This document shows positions 45,076 to 54,282 of a stretch of DNA of 64,000 bases, piece by piece. Below the pieces are notes generated by a model. The model was given only the letters and a program-made list of their open reading frames with translations. It searched no databases and was not told where the DNA came from. Source of the DNA: Adhaeribacter terrigena (GTDB taxonomy: Bacteria > Bacteroidota > Bacteroidia > Cytophagales > Hymenobacteraceae); NCBI RefSeq assembly GCF_016623615.1, contig NZ_JAEHFX010000001.1, positions 434,001-498,000 of the forward strand. The letters run 5' to 3'. Each line of letters opens with the position of its first letter. Within the stretch, counting starts at the first letter, position 1. A program made the translations under genes and the position numbers.

Positions 45076-46182
45076 TTAGAGCTTGAAAAAAAAAATGATT
45101 GTTTTGCAAACTTTTTTCACCTGATCTTCCTGCAAGCCCGGATATATTGGTAAGCTCAAATAGGTTTTTGCTAATCCTTCTGCAATCGGGAATTCTCCTG
45201 GTTTATAACCTGATTCTCTATACGCGGCCTGTAAATGCGGTGGGAGCGGATAATGCACCATTGTTTGAATGTCTCTAAACGCCAAATTATCTTTCATTTT
45301 ATCACGGTCATTCATTTGAATTGCATACAAGTGATAAACATGTGTTGCACCTTCAGCAATTTTGGGAGTAATAATTCCTTGCATTCCATCCAACTCCTGA
45401 TTGTACAAAGCCGCAATCTTCTGCCTTTCTGCATTCCAATACGCTAAATATTTCAACTTTACATTCAGAATAGCTGCCTGCAATTCATCTAAGCGAGAGT
45501 TGAGCCCAATAACCTCATTATAATACTTCTTCTCCGAACCGTAATTCCGAAACATGCGCGCTTTACGGGCTAATTCTGCATCATCGGTTATAATGGCACC
45601 AGCATCACCTAGTGCACCTAAATTTTTGGTGGGGTAGAAACTAGTAGCGTTGATGTGACCAAAATTGCCGGTTAGTATTCCTTTAAAAGCAGCGCCCTGG
45701 CTTTGTGCATGATCTTCCACCACAAACAGGTTATGCTCTTTTGCGATTTTCATGATCGTATCCATTTCACAAGCCTGGCCATAAAGATGAACCGGTATGA
45801 TAGCTTTGGTGCGAGGTGTAATGGCTGCCTCAATTAAAGTCGGATCGATATTATAGGTATCTATTCGGGGTTCTACCGGAACGGGGGTAGCTCCAACTAA
45901 AGAAACTGCCAGCCAGGTGGCAATGTAGGTATTGGAAGGTACAATTACTTCATCGCCAGGGCCAATCTCCAGGCACATGAGGCAGATGCGCAAGGCATCC
46001 AGGCCGTTGCCAACTCCAATACAGTACCTGGTTTGGTTGAAAGCTGCATAATTGGCTTCAAATTTCTCAACTTCCGGACCCAGTATGTAGTTTTTAGAAT
46101 CGAAAACGCGAGCCATCGCTTCCAGCACTTCCTCGCGCATTTGGCGGTTCATGGGTTCGAAATCTAAAAACGGTATCTTCAT
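45076..46182 (-). CDS. fdtB: dTDP-3-amino-3,6-dideoxyhexose transaminase (FdtB/QdtB type)
   Basis: DegT/DnrJ/EryC1 aminotransferase of 368 residues: [49 protein letters not shown] and the PLP-lysine segment [17 protein letters not shown]. The gene just upstream (18 bp) is the FdtA-type 3,4-ketoisomerase, whose product dTDP-3-keto-6-deoxyhexose it aminates. Whether the product is Fuc3N or Qui3N depends on the isomerase and is not decided here. The acetyltransferase FdtC/QdtC is absent from the window. Confidence 0.87.
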   Translation of the reverse strand: MKIPFLDFEPMNRQMREEVLEAMARVFDSKNYILGPEVEKFEANYAAFNQTRYCIGVGNGLDALRICLMCLEIGPGDEVIVPSNTYIATWLAVSLVGATPVPVEPRIDTYNIDPTLIEAAITPRTKAIIPVHLYGQACEMDTIMKIAKEHNLFVVEDHAQSQGAAFKGILTGNFGHINATSFYPTKNLGALGDAGAIITDDAELARKARMFRNYGSEKKYYNEVIGLNSRLDELQAAILNVKLKYLAYWNAERQKIAALYNQELDGMQGIITPKIAEGATHVYHLYAIQMNDRDKMKDNLAFRDIQTMVHYPLPPHLQAAYRESGYKPGEFPIAEGLAKTYLSLPIYPGLQEDQVKKVCKTIIFFFKL

Positions 46183-46200
46183 GAGGTTAAAAAGTCAATC

Positions 46201-46602
46201 CTATTTCCACTGGTTTTGAAAATCGGAAATATCCCTGATGTAGTCAGTTTCATCGTAAAGTTCAGACGAAAGTACTAGTTGGAGCGCATTTTCGGAATAA
46301 TTCATAATGCGCCAGACATTCGGGGGAAGGTATAAAGCCTGGTCCGGGGAATGCAGTTCAAAGCTTTTTTCTTCACCCGACGGAGACGTAGTAATAACGG
46401 TTACGGAACCCTGTAAAGCTACCAGGATCTGCTGGTTCCGGTAATGCGCGTGGTTCCCTCTTATTGCCTGTGCCGGTATAGAATGGGTCCAGAAAACCCG
46501 TTTAACTTCAAAAGGAATATTTTTAAGATTCTCTGCTACGGTAATAAACCCTTTTTCAGGCGCGCCGATCTCTGGAAATTCAAATAAATATGGTTGGGTC
46601 AC
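46201..46602 (-). CDS. fdtA: dTDP-4-keto-6-deoxyglucose 3,4-ketoisomerase (FdtA/QdtA type)
   Basis: A cupin of 133 residues. I start it at GTG 46602 (MTQPYLFEFPEIG) because known FdtA proteins begin at this point and because an earlier in-frame TTG at 46632 lies inside the -7 box. Motifs are PFEVKRVFWTHSIP, the histidine pair in RGNHAHYRNQQILVALQG and PPNVWRIMNYSENALQLVL. It moves the keto group from C4 to C3 of the dTDP sugar. It is the first gene of a fdtA-fdtB(-wzy) group read against the rest of the locus. Confidence 0.87.
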   Translation of the reverse strand: MTQPYLFEFPEIGAPEKGFITVAENLKNIPFEVKRVFWTHSIPAQAIRGNHAHYRNQQILVALQGSVTVITTSPSGEEKSFELHSPDQALYLPPNVWRIMNYSENALQLVLSSELYDETDYIRDISDFQNQWK

Positions 46603-46629
46603 GAATAAAAATGGTAGGGTTTTGACTAA

Positions 46630-46637
46630 CAAAAGTA
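46630..46637 (-). promoter_or_regulatory. -7 box upstream of fdtA
   Basis: On the minus strand TACTTTTG, an exact TAnnTTTG match, 27 bp before GTG 46602. Its place argues against translation starting at 46632. Confidence 0.5.
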
Positions 46638-46679
46638 CATAAAATCTCTGGTCCGGCGGTTTAGAAGTTTCATTAATAA

Positions 46680-46710
46680 TACTTTCGGGGCTGAAAAGGA
46701 TACCGTTTTT
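46680..46710 (-). repeat. Short A-tract repeat, copy 6
   Basis: On the minus strand: AAAACGGTATCC, T tract, CAGCC, then GAAAGTATT. It separates the glycan locus from the TPR protein gene, both read on the minus strand. Confidence 0.55.
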
Positions 46711-46720
46711 AATCAGGAAA

Positions 46721-47989
46721 CTACACTTTCCGGTTCTTCTTCAACCACGCCTTTGCTTCCTTATGGGGTTGCGATTTCTTGTCAGCAATATCTTTTAACC
46801 GTTCGTAGTGCTTTTTGGCCAGTTTCAGATCCTGCTGTTGCTCGGCAATTTTAGCCAGATTGAGCAGGGCATATAGCGCATAGCCGGATTTTTCTTCGTT
46901 GGTCTGTTTCGAGAAATTTACGCATTGCTCGTAATAGTTTTTGGCGCGGTTCAGGTCTTTGTGCTTGTTTTGAGCAATGTAGGCCAGGAAATAAGAAGCG
47001 TAACGGCCACCAATTTCTTCGTAACCGGGCATGCGGCGATTCAGTTTATCAAGAATATCTAATGAAACGCGTTCAGATTCCATGAAATTGCCTTCCAGGA
47101 AAGCCAGTCGGGCGTAAAAGCGCTGAAAATACGCATTATCCGGGTACGTGTAGGCTAGGTAACGCGAGATGGGCATAGCGGCTGCCGGATTATTTTCTTC
47201 GTTCGCGTAAATCTTCATCAAAAAGAATTTCGCTTCGGTGCCAGTGTAAAAACCATTGGCAGCTACCATATTCAGCTGTTGCAAACCAAGCTTTTTGTCG
47301 CCATCCGGGAAGAAAAGGAGCACCGGTTTGAGAAGCGGATAATTATTCGAGATCCAGACCGCGTAGTAATTATAAAGGCCTTCACCGAATAAAAATTCCG
47401 GGCTCAGGTCGTTGCCAACCCGGCTTTTCTGCAAATATTCCAGCGAATTTTTACTGGCGAAAGTAGCTTTGCTCCAATCACTGCGCTCGGCATGAAGGCG
47501 GGCTTTGAAACCATAGGCGGCGGCCAGGAAAAAAGCGGCCTCAAAATTTTTCTCATTGGCATCGAACATCCGTTCGGCGTGCGTGATGGTGGTGTCCATG
47601 TAAGCATAAAAAGCGCCATCGTATTGTTTGGTGCGGATGTTGGTGGGCACGATTTTCCACCACTGGCTCAAACCCATCAAAAAATAAGGCATGGGGTGTT
47701 TCGGGTAGCGGCGGCGGAGCGACTTGAATTGTTTTTCGGCTAAAGCGTATTTAAAATTGTACAGATTATCTACCGCACCGCCAAGTTCATTCTGGATATC
47801 TTTGTCGAGCAAAAGCATGCCCCGGATATCTTTGGGTTGCGGCAGAACCACAACCGAATCGATCTCAATAATACGCATGATAGAATCCACAACCTGCTGT
47901 TCGCGCACCGAATTGCGGATCGAGTCGTTCTGGGCCTGCGCAGCCAGGGAGAAAAACGCTAGGAAAAAGAGGCAAAAAAGTCGCTTCAT
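46721..47989 (-). CDS. Exported TPR-repeat protein
   Basis: 422 residues with the start placed at ATG 47989, which opens a clean signal peptide (MKRLFCLFFLAFFSLAAQAQ); a longer frame to 48163 has no conserved or hydrophobic part. After a 60-residue N-terminal segment, helical repeats with TPR spacing run to the end (for example NLYNFKYALAEKQFKSLRR, PMPYFLMGLSQWW, ALLNLAKIAEQQQDLKLAKK). Such proteins scaffold partners in the periplasm. Function unknown. It is a single gene next to the glycan locus. Confidence 0.8.
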   Translation of the reverse strand: MKRLFCLFFLAFFSLAAQAQNDSIRNSVREQQVVDSIMRIIEIDSVVVLPQPKDIRGMLLLDKDIQNELGGAVDNLYNFKYALAEKQFKSLRRRYPKHPMPYFLMGLSQWWKIVPTNIRTKQYDGAFYAYMDTTITHAERMFDANEKNFEAAFFLAAAYGFKARLHAERSDWSKATFASKNSLEYLQKSRVGNDLSPEFLFGEGLYNYYAVWISNNYPLLKPVLLFFPDGDKKLGLQQLNMVAANGFYTGTEAKFFLMKIYANEENNPAAAMPISRYLAYTYPDNAYFQRFYARLAFLEGNFMESERVSLDILDKLNRRMPGYEEIGGRYASYFLAYIAQNKHKDLNRAKNYYEQCVNFSKQTNEEKSGYALYALLNLAKIAEQQQDLKLAKKHYERLKDIADKKSQPHKEAKAWLKKNRKV

Positions 47990-48305
47990 AGCTGCAAATA
48001 ACGAAAAATCGAAAGTAATTAAAAGTAAACGCAACAACTGCGGCGGTGTTGTACTAATTTTGCCTGAATGGCGGAAGTTGATGGCAATAAAAATTGAACA
48101 CAATTTTAAAGATTTGGGAGATGGGCAGGAATATTTGCCTGAAACGTAGTTCGGCGCAGCCAATTGGGATTTGTAGGATTCAGGGATTTAAGGATTCTTT
48201 TCTGAATCAGGATTTACAGAATTTTGAGAATTATCATAATCACGAATTAGGATTTCTCTGTAGAGACACCCTTCTCGTTGCCCTTTTACATTCCCATATC
48301 AAGTC

Positions 48306-48534
48306 TATCGCCAGCGCAGCGTACCTTGAAAATCACGTTAGAAGAGAAGCTAAACTAAAAAGAAGCTCACTACGAAGGAGCATGACACCAGTTTCTGTGA
48401 GAGCGGCCTCCAAGACTTCCGGTGCTGACGCAGGAGGCAGCCCGCAAGGGCAGGAAGGATTGCAGCCGCGAACGCAGAAACGAAGCCACCCGGCTTGAGG
48501 GAGAAAGTAAACTATGAAAGTAAAATGCTTGTAG
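48306..48534 (+). repeat. Large structured repeat, copy A
   Basis: A 229-bp unit beginning TATCGCCAGCGCAGCGTA and ending AATGCTTGTAG. The core is GC-rich with nested inverted pairs: GTTTCTG...CAGAAAC, GCGGC...GCCGC, CCTCC...GGAGG and the tight hairpin GCCC-GCAA-GGGC. Copies B (52403) and C (63084, minus) align along its length with few indels; the last 38 bp are identical between A and C. Confidence 0.85.
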
Positions 48535-48555
48535 TTAAGTACAGAAGCAATCTAT

Positions 48556-48586
48556 AAAAACGCTATCCTTTCAAGTATAAAAACTC
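48556..48586 (+). repeat. Short A-tract repeat, copy 7
   Basis: AAAAACGCTATCC, TTTC, AAGTAT, AAAAACTC. It lies 21 bp after large repeat A in the same orientation. Confidence 0.65.
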
Positions 48587-48726
48587 AGTAGCAAACTTAA
48601 CTACTCACCCAATGAAATTTAGCTACGCCGAACCTGTGGTTTCTCCTCACGTCAGGATGACAAAAAAAACGCTTTCATAATCACCAGAAAAACTAAATTC
48701 GCTACCAGTTACCAACACAAACCCTT

Positions 48727-49641
48727 ATGGAATTACTGCAAAAACTCTGCGCCATCCACGCGCCATCCGGCAACGAAATCAACATGACAAATTTTGTGCT
48801 CGAGTACATTGAAAAGAAAAAAGGCAATTGGAAAGTGCAGCCTCAGATCATTACCGGCGAAGCTTTTCAGGATTGCATCATGCTGGTTTTCGGCAAGCCG
48901 CGCACCGCTGTTTTTGCGCATTTAGATTCCATAGGTTTTATGGTTCGCTACGGCCGGCAACTCATTAAAATTGGCGGACCGGATGTGGAAACGGGTTACA
49001 AGCTGGTAGGCGAGGACAGCCAGGGAAAAATTGAATGCACTTTACAGGTTGACGAAGAAACCGGCGAATTGACTTACGATTTTGACCGGGAGATCGAGCG
49101 CGGCACCGAACTGGTGTTCAAACCTGAATTCCGCGAAACCGAAGAAACTGTACAGTGCTGCTACCTGGATAACCGCTTAGGCGTCTGGAATGCTTTAAAA
49201 GTAGCTGAAACGCTGCAAGACGGCATTATTGCTTTTAGTTGCTGGGAAGAACACGGCGGCGGTTCGGTGCGCTACCTGGCCAAATATATTTACGAAACCT
49301 ACGGCGTGAAACAAGCCCTGATCTCAGACATAACCTGGGTTACGGAAGGCGTGGAAGCCGGCAAAGGTGTGGCGATTTCCCTGCGCGACAGCTTGATTCC
49401 GCGGCGTAGTTTTATCATGAAAATCATTGAAATTGCGAAGAAATCAGGCGTACCGTTTCAGGTGGAAGTAGAGAGTGCGGGCGGTTCTGATGGCAAAGAA
49501 TTACAGCACAGCAGCATTCCCTGGGACTGGTGTTTTATAGGGGCGCCGGAAGATCACGTGCATTCGCCAAACGAGCTCGTGCACAAAGCCGATATTCAGG
49601 CCATGACGGAGATGTACAAGGTGCTGTTAAAGGAATTATAA
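48727..49641 (+). CDS. M42/M20-type metallopeptidase
   Basis: A 304-residue aminopeptidase-like protein. The metal ligands can be followed: His in FAHLDSIGF (about 61), Asp in [10 protein letters not shown] (bridging), the acid/base pair in CWEEHGGGS, Asp in [10 protein letters not shown] and His in [11 protein letters not shown] near the C-terminus. These are in M42 order, but the region between them is shorter than in typical M42 enzymes (about 340-360 residues), so the apical domain is small. Probably a cytosolic di-zinc aminopeptidase. Confidence 0.8.
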   Translation: MELLQKLCAIHAPSGNEINMTNFVLEYIEKKKGNWKVQPQIITGEAFQDCIMLVFGKPRTAVFAHLDSIGFMVRYGRQLIKIGGPDVETGYKLVGEDSQGKIECTLQVDEETGELTYDFDREIERGTELVFKPEFRETEETVQCCYLDNRLGVWNALKVAETLQDGIIAFSCWEEHGGGSVRYLAKYIYETYGVKQALISDITWVTEGVEAGKGVAISLRDSLIPRRSFIMKIIEIAKKSGVPFQVEVESAGGSDGKELQHSSIPWDWCFIGAPEDHVHSPNELVHKADIQAMTEMYKVLLKEL

Positions 49642-49657
49642 ATTTCACGTTCATTTC

Positions 49658-49689
49658 TTGCAGATTTCATTTAGAAAATTCTATATTTA
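49658..49689 (+). promoter_or_regulatory. Candidate promoter for hppA
   Basis: TTG at 49658-49660, 21-bp spacing and TATATTTA at 49682-49689 (one base from TAnnTTTG). The start codon is at 49733. Confidence 0.4.
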
Positions 49690-49732
49690 GAGCAATTAAA
49701 CGTCATTCACCATCACGCTCAAAATTTTCTAA

Positions 49733-51973
49733 ATGGAACAAATTGTTTACGCAGTCCCGGCGCTGGGCATCCTGGCGCTGCTGTACACCGCCGTAAAATC
49801 TGCCTGGGTTACCCGGCAGGATGCCGGCGACGAGAAAATGCAGACCATTGCCCGGTATATTGCCGAAGGTGCTATGGCTTTTTTGAAAGCAGAATATAAG
49901 GTACTCACCTATTTTGTGATCATCGGCGCTATTTTACTGGCGTATCTGGGCTTTACCGGCGAAAAATCGCACTGGACCATTTCCCTTGCTTTTATTATGG
50001 GCGCGGTGTTTTCGGCCCTGGCTGGTTTTATAGGCATGCGCATTGCTACTAAAGCGAACGTACGTACGGCTCAGGCCGCTAAAACCAGTTTGTCGCGCGC
50101 GCTGAATGTTTCTTTTACCGGTGGTTCGGTAATGGGAATGGGCGTGGCCGGCCTGGCTATTCTGGGTCTGGGTTCGCTCTTCATCGTTTTGTATCACATT
50201 TTCGTGCAAAGTACCGGTGCCGACGTAAATGGCATTGAAATGGAACGTGCCCTGGAGATTCTGACCGGTTTCTCGTTAGGTGCGGAAAGTATTGCCCTAT
50301 TTGCCCGCGTTGGCGGCGGTATCTACACCAAAGCTGCCGATGTGGGAGCAGATTTAGTTGGAAAAGTAGAGGCCGGGATTCCGGAAGATGACCCAAGAAA
50401 TCCTGCTACCATTGCTGATAACGTGGGCGATAACGTAGGCGACGTTGCCGGGATGGGCGCAGATTTATTCGGCTCTTACGTGGCTACGATGCTGGCTACC
50501 ATGGTTTTAGGCCGCGAAATAATTGCCAACGATAATTTCGGCGGCATTTCGCCGGTTTTATTGCCCATGGTAATTGGCGGCTTGGGAATTATCTTCTCTA
50601 TAATCGGGGTAATGTTTGTGAAAGTGAAGGAGGGAGGCAACGTGCAGGCCGCGCTGAACTTAGGAAACTGGGTTTCGGTGATCCTGACGGCAGTTGCTTC
50701 TTATTTTGTTGTGAACTGGATGTTGCCGGAAACCATGGATATGCGCGGTTTTGAATTCACTTCCATGGAAGTTTTCTACGCCATTATTGTGGGTTTAATT
50801 GTGGGTGCTCTCATGAGTATCATCACCGAATATTATACTGCCATGGGTAAACGGCCGGTTAACAGCATTGTGCAGCAAAGCTCTACCGGCCACGCTACTA
50901 CCGTTATCGGCGGTTTAGCAGTGGGCATGGAATCTACCGTTTTGCCGATTATCGTTTTAGCGATTGGTATTGTGCTTTCCTACGCCTTTGCGGGTCTTTA
51001 CGGCGTGGCCATAGCCGCTGCCGGTATGATGGCAACTACGGCTATGCAACTCGCCATAGATGCTTTCGGGCCGATTGCTGATAACGCCGGCGGTATTGCT
51101 GAAATGAGTGAATTGCCGAAAGAAGTACGCGAAAGAACCGATATCTTAGATGCCGTTGGCAACACGACTGCCGCAACTGGTAAAGGTTTTGCCATTGCTT
51201 CGGCAGCCTTAACTTCCTTGGCTTTGTTTGCGGCTTTTGTGGGAATTGCGGGCATCGATGCCATTAATATTTATAAAGCGCCGGTGCTGGCCGGACTTTT
51301 TGTGGGCGCCATGATACCGTTTATCTTTTCAGCACTTGCCATTGCGGCGGTTGGCCGGGCGGCTATGGCCATGGTACATGAAGTGCGCCGCCAGTTCCGC
51401 GAAATTCCGGGTATTATGGAAGGAACCGGTAAGCCGGAATACGACAAATGCGTGGCCATTTCTACCAAAGCTGCGATCCGGGAAATGATGTTGCCGGGAG
51501 CCATTGCCTTAACCGTGCCGGTTTTGGTCGGGTTCGGTTTGAAAGGGGTTTTTGACTATGCTTCTTCCGCCGAAATTCTGGGTGGTTTGCTGGCCGGCGT
51601 TACGGTTTCGGGCGTGCTAATGGCGATGTTTCAGGCAAATGCCGGCGGCGCCTGGGATAATGCCAAAAAATCTTTCGAGAAAGGCGTAATGATAAACGGA
51701 AAAATGGAATACAAAGGTTCTGAAGCTCATAAAGCCTCCGTAACCGGCGATACCGTTGGCGATCCGTTCAAAGATACTTCCGGACCTTCCATGAACATCC
51801 TTATCAAACTTATGTCCATCGTTTCCCTGGTAATTGCGCCGCACATTGCCGATAATTCCAAAGAACACGACCGCCGAATTGAGAATCCGGAAAATACCAT
51901 TGAGGCGGCTCCCGGAGCAAGAAACAATCAAAATACTGAAAACACGCACGTAATTACAGTAGCCAGAAAATGA
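49733..51973 (+). CDS. hppA: Membrane-bound proton-pumping pyrophosphatase, K+-dependent type
   Basis: Couples pyrophosphate hydrolysis to ion pumping across the inner membrane. 746 residues with about 16 membrane helices. Catalytic parts are complete: [20 protein letters not shown] then [11 protein letters not shown] (Mg-PPi site), [11 protein letters not shown] and [15 protein letters not shown] near the end. The segment [13 protein letters not shown] has Ala where K+-independent enzymes carry Lys (near residue 480), so the K+-dependent class is expected; H+ versus Na+ transport is not decided. Upstream: a TTG-N21-TATATTTA promoter. Downstream: two short repeats and a strong terminator. Confidence 0.95.
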   Translation: MEQIVYAVPALGILALLYTAVKSAWVTRQDAGDEKMQTIARYIAEGAMAFLKAEYKVLTYFVIIGAILLAYLGFTGEKSHWTISLAFIMGAVFSALAGFIGMRIATKANVRTAQAAKTSLSRALNVSFTGGSVMGMGVAGLAILGLGSLFIVLYHIFVQSTGADVNGIEMERALEILTGFSLGAESIALFARVGGGIYTKAADVGADLVGKVEAGIPEDDPRNPATIADNVGDNVGDVAGMGADLFGSYVATMLATMVLGREIIANDNFGGISPVLLPMVIGGLGIIFSIIGVMFVKVKEGGNVQAALNLGNWVSVILTAVASYFVVNWMLPETMDMRGFEFTSMEVFYAIIVGLIVGALMSIITEYYTAMGKRPVNSIVQQSSTGHATTVIGGLAVGMESTVLPIIVLAIGIVLSYAFAGLYGVAIAAAGMMATTAMQLAIDAFGPIADNAGGIAEMSELPKEVRERTDILDAVGNTTAATGKGFAIASAALTSLALFAAFVGIAGIDAINIYKAPVLAGLFVGAMIPFIFSALAIAAVGRAAMAMVHEVRRQFREIPGIMEGTGKPEYDKCVAISTKAAIREMMLPGAIALTVPVLVGFGLKGVFDYASSAEILGGLLAGVTVSGVLMAMFQANAGGAWDNAKKSFEKGVMINGKMEYKGSEAHKASVTGDTVGDPFKDTSGPSMNILIKLMSIVSLVIAPHIADNSKEHDRRIENPENTIEAAPGARNNQNTENTHVITVARK

Positions 51974-51997
51974 TATGGTTTTCATCTGAAAAACGGT
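51967..51997 (+). repeat. Short A-tract repeat, copy 8 (degenerate)
   Basis: AAAATGATATGG, T tract, CATCTG, AAAAACGGTA. It begins on the stop codon of hppA and runs directly into copy 9. Confidence 0.4.
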
Positions 51998-51999
51998 AG

Positions 52000-52029
52000 A
52001 AAACGCTATGTTTTTAGCCTAAAAAAGTA
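52000..52029 (+). repeat. Short A-tract repeat, copy 9
   Basis: AAAACGCTATG, T tract, AGCC, then TAAAAAAGTA. It lies between the hppA stop and its terminator. Confidence 0.6.
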
Positions 52030-52036
52030 AAATCCC

Positions 52037-52070
52037 AAAAGTCCTTCCCGGAATCCTGGAAGGACTTTTT
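52037..52070 (+). terminator. Rho-independent terminator of hppA
   Basis: Arms AAAAGTCCTTCC (52037-52048) and GGAAGGACTTTT (52058-52069) pair perfectly over 12 bp with a 9-nt loop and run into T residues. Confidence 0.85.
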
Positions 52071-52402
52071 GTTTGCTGGTTTTTAACGCGGTATTTTTAT
52101 CTGTCTGGATCAGAGTTTTCAGGATTAATCCCACCCAACCCTCACCTAAATCAGGAGAGGGCTTTTTTTACCGTCAGCTAAAGCGGACGGCAATGAATAT
52201 TTGTCTGAATTGGGATTTGTAGGATTAGGGGATTTAAGGATTCTTGTCTGAACACGATTTCAAGGATTTATGGGATGGACAGGAATTTCGTCTGAATCAG
52301 AATTTGCAGAATTAGAGAATTATCAGAATTAAGAATCAGGAATTATAATTTCTTTCTAAAGGCACTTCTTGTGGATACCCTTTCACTTTACCATTTCACG
52401 TT

Positions 52403-52624
52403 TATCGCCAGCGCAGCGTATCCTGAAGATCACGTTATCCGGGAAACTAAACTAAAAAGAAGTGAGCTACAAAGGAGAATGACACCAGTTTCTGTGAGAG
52501 CGGCCTCCAAGACTTCCGGTGCCGACGCAGGAGGCAGCCCGGCAGGGCAGGAAGGGTTGCAGCCGCGAACGCAGAAACGAAGCCGCCCGGCTGGAGGGAG
52601 AAAGCTCAATTGAAAGTAAAAAGT
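52403..52624 (+). repeat. Large structured repeat, copy B
   Basis: Aligns with copy A from TATCGCCAGCGCAGCGTA to the AAAGTAAAA tail. The tight hairpin is GCCC-GGCA-GGGC: the stem is kept while the loop differs from copy A. The nested pairs CCTCC/GGAGG and GTTTCTG/CAGAAAC are intact. The short repeat copy 10 follows 28 bp later. Confidence 0.85.
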
Positions 52625-52652
52625 TAGAGGTTGAAAGCGAAAAACAAGCGAA

Positions 52653-52683
52653 GAAAACGCTATCCTTTCAGGCTAAAAAACTC
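52653..52683 (+). repeat. Short A-tract repeat, copy 10
   Basis: GAAAACGCTATCC, TTTC, AGGCT, AAAAAACTC. A near-consensus copy, in the same orientation as large repeat B just before it. Confidence 0.65.
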
Positions 52684-52761
52684 AATAGCAAGCTTTCTCA
52701 GCTGCTTAAACAGATCTCTCCTCACGCCGGGATGACGAAAAAGTCAGGATGACCAAAGAAT

Positions 52762-52791
52762 AAAACGCTATCTTTTCTAAGCAAAAAACTC
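52762..52791 (+). repeat. Short A-tract repeat, copy 11
   Basis: AAAACGCTATC, T tract, CTAAGC, AAAAAACT. It lies 79 bp after copy 10. Confidence 0.6.
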
Positions 52792-52825
52792 TGTGAAATC
52801 CTTTAATCCGTATCGATCCTGATCC

Positions 52826-52854
52826 AAAACGCTATTCTTTCAGGCACAAAACGC
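52826..52854 (+). repeat. Short A-tract repeat, copy 12
   Basis: AAAACGCTATTC, TTTC, AGGCAC, AAAACGC. It lies about 70 bp before the hpt start. Confidence 0.6.
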
Positions 52855-52888
52855 AGAGCTTCACGATTAAAAGTTTCCCATTTTGTAT

Positions 52889-52896
52889 TACTTTTG
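52889..52896 (+). promoter_or_regulatory. Candidate -7 box of hpt
   Basis: TACTTTTG matches TAnnTTTG, 28 bp before the start at 52925. No clear -33 box. Confidence 0.4.
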
Positions 52897-52924
52897 AAAC
52901 TTCAAACCTGACCAAACCCTTTCA

Positions 52925-53464
52925 ATGGCTGCGCAAACCGTTACCCTGCACGATAAATCTTTTGGCATTTACCTGCCGGAATCCGAAATCCTGAGCAATA
53001 TTAAAGCCCTTGCCGATAGAATTAACCAGGATTACGCCAGCCTGAACCCGCTTTTTGTAGCGGTTTTGAACGGCTCGTTCATGTTTGCTGCCGACCTGCT
53101 GAAAGAGGTAACTGTGCCCTGCGAAATTTCTTTTATGAAGGTGGCTTCTTATGAAAATACCAGCAGCACCGGGCAGGTAACCGAATTGGTTGGCCTGAAA
53201 GAAGAAATTGCCGGCCGTCACCTCGTTATACTCGAAGACATTGTAGATACGGGTAATACGGTAGTAAAATTGCTCGATATGTTAGGCGTGCGAAATCCGG
53301 CCTCCATCGAGATCGCAACTTTGCTTCAGAAGCCGGAATGCCTGCAACACAAACTTGATGTAAAATACACCGGCCGCGAAATTCCGAATGATTTTGTAGT
53401 AGGTTATGGCTTGGATTACAACGGTTTAGGAAGGAACCTGCGCGATATTTATAAGGTGATCTAA
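52925..53464 (+). CDS. hpt: Hypoxanthine phosphoribosyltransferase
   Basis: Purine salvage enzyme of 179 residues that joins hypoxanthine or guanine to PRPP. The PRPP-binding motif VILEDIVDTGNTVVKLLD (about 100-117) is intact; PLFVAVLNGSFMFAADLL is the second conserved block and FVVGYGLDYNGLGRNL the third, with the purine-site region before it. Length is usual. Its stop overlaps by 4 bp the stop of the convergent gene at 53461. Confidence 0.93.
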   Translation: MAAQTVTLHDKSFGIYLPESEILSNIKALADRINQDYASLNPLFVAVLNGSFMFAADLLKEVTVPCEISFMKVASYENTSSTGQVTELVGLKEEIAGRHLVILEDIVDTGNTVVKLLDMLGVRNPASIEIATLLQKPECLQHKLDVKYTGREIPNDFVVGYGLDYNGLGRNLRDIYKVI

Positions 53465-54201
53465 CGTTTTTTGAGCATAGACTTATAAAAGGAAGCCAGA
53501 TTTTCGTTTAAAAGCTCTACCATTTCCGGCTCCGACCGTTTGCGCGGCGGAATGTTTTGCGATGCCTTTATAAAGTAGGGGAAAGGTTTGGTAAGCTGGT
53601 GGAAATCATTGTCCCGCACCACGAGCGCTTTAAACGAAACTTCGGCGTTGTTGCTGGCATTCAGGTCGTCCGGTTCCGGGCGGTATTGTTCCAGGTCGGT
53701 AATTTCAGCCACGTAATAGTTGCGTTCTGTAATTTGAGGGTCGGCCGCCGGTTGCAGATTTTCATTTACAAACCCGCCCATATAATTGCCGGCTTTTATT
53801 TTTTCAGAATTAGTGCTGAAGAAGAAATAAACCGGGCAAAACTTGAAATGCTGCTGAAAAGCGGCGATCAAACGTTTGTTTTCTGCTTCCTGTCTTCGCT
53901 TTAACGTAGCGGCCATCTGCTCGTTTCCCGCTTTTTCCAGGCTGGAAATGGCTTTTTCTGAGGTTCGGAGCCGAACCAGCAATACCCCGTTTTTAAGGTT
54001 TTGAATGTGCGTCCTGGCCTGGATATCGGAAGGGATTGTTTGCTTTTTCTTTCCGGCCGTGCGATTCGATTTACGGCTGGTTTCTACTGCTTCCGGTTGT
54101 GCGTTTAAAGCCTCCTTTTTATTCAGGGACGGGTTTTGCTGCGAAAAGGCCGACGCAGATAACAGCAACAGAAGCACGATTGAAGTCATAGCTTTCTTCA
54201 T
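53461..54201 (-). CDS. Exported protein of unknown function
   Basis: No family recognised. 246 residues with a signal peptide (MKKAMTSIVLLLLLSASAFS, cleaved before QQNP), a Lys/Arg-rich stretch (about 42-60), then a mixed region with FKFCPVYFFFSTNSEKIKAG and a proline/lysine-rich end. Its stop overlaps hpt. It diverges from adk with 81 bp between. Confidence 0.7.
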   Translation of the reverse strand: MKKAMTSIVLLLLLSASAFSQQNPSLNKKEALNAQPEAVETSRKSNRTAGKKKQTIPSDIQARTHIQNLKNGVLLVRLRTSEKAISSLEKAGNEQMAATLKRRQEAENKRLIAAFQQHFKFCPVYFFFSTNSEKIKAGNYMGGFVNENLQPAADPQITERNYYVAEITDLEQYRPEPDDLNASNNAEVSFKALVVRDNDFHQLTKPFPYFIKASQNIPPRKRSEPEMVELLNENLASFYKSMLKKR

Positions 54202-54251
54202 ATTAAAAGGATAATTTTCTATAAGATTAACAGTTTACGCGAATTTATTCT

Positions 54252-54259
54252 TATTTTTG
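54252..54259 (+). promoter_or_regulatory. Candidate -7 box of adk
   Basis: TATTTTTG, an exact TAnnTTTG match, 23 bp before ATG 54283. Confidence 0.4.
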
Positions 54260-54282
54260 CTCTTTATTTTCACGAAGAAAGC

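Larger units (their letters stand above)
47990..48726. other. Intergenic region, 737 bp, with large repeat copy A
   Basis: Made mostly of repeats: GGATTT-type phrases at about 48161-48256, the 229-bp structured repeat at 48306-48534, and the short A-tract element at 48556-48586 (a degenerate second one at 48665-48693). A 135-codon open frame across the repeat is not considered a gene. Confidence 0.6.
51974..52924. other. Intergenic region, 951 bp, repeat-filled
   Basis: Contains short repeats 8-12, the hppA terminator, GGATTT-type phrases (52198-52345), the large repeat copy B and two phrases resembling CCTCACGCCGGGATGACG. Apart from these I see no gene; the two open frames across copy B are repeat products. 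Confidence 0.65.

Noticed and set aside
48094-48498. Open frame of 134 codons on the plus strand
   Set aside because: It lies across the large repeat; the same peptide-like string reappears in copies B and C without third-position bias, and there is no start signal or family.
52136-52168. Terminator-like CCCTC...GAGGG with T run
   Set aside because: Only 5 bp of pairing, and a much stronger terminator for hppA lies 70 bp earlier; possibly part of another intergenic repeat phrase.
48306-52624. CRISPR-like array from repeated units
   Set aside because: Repeat copies are thousands of bases apart, of different orientation, and have no regular spacers or cas genes.
52371-52752. Two overlapping open frames (80 and 77 codons)
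   Set aside because: Both are readings of large repeat copy B.
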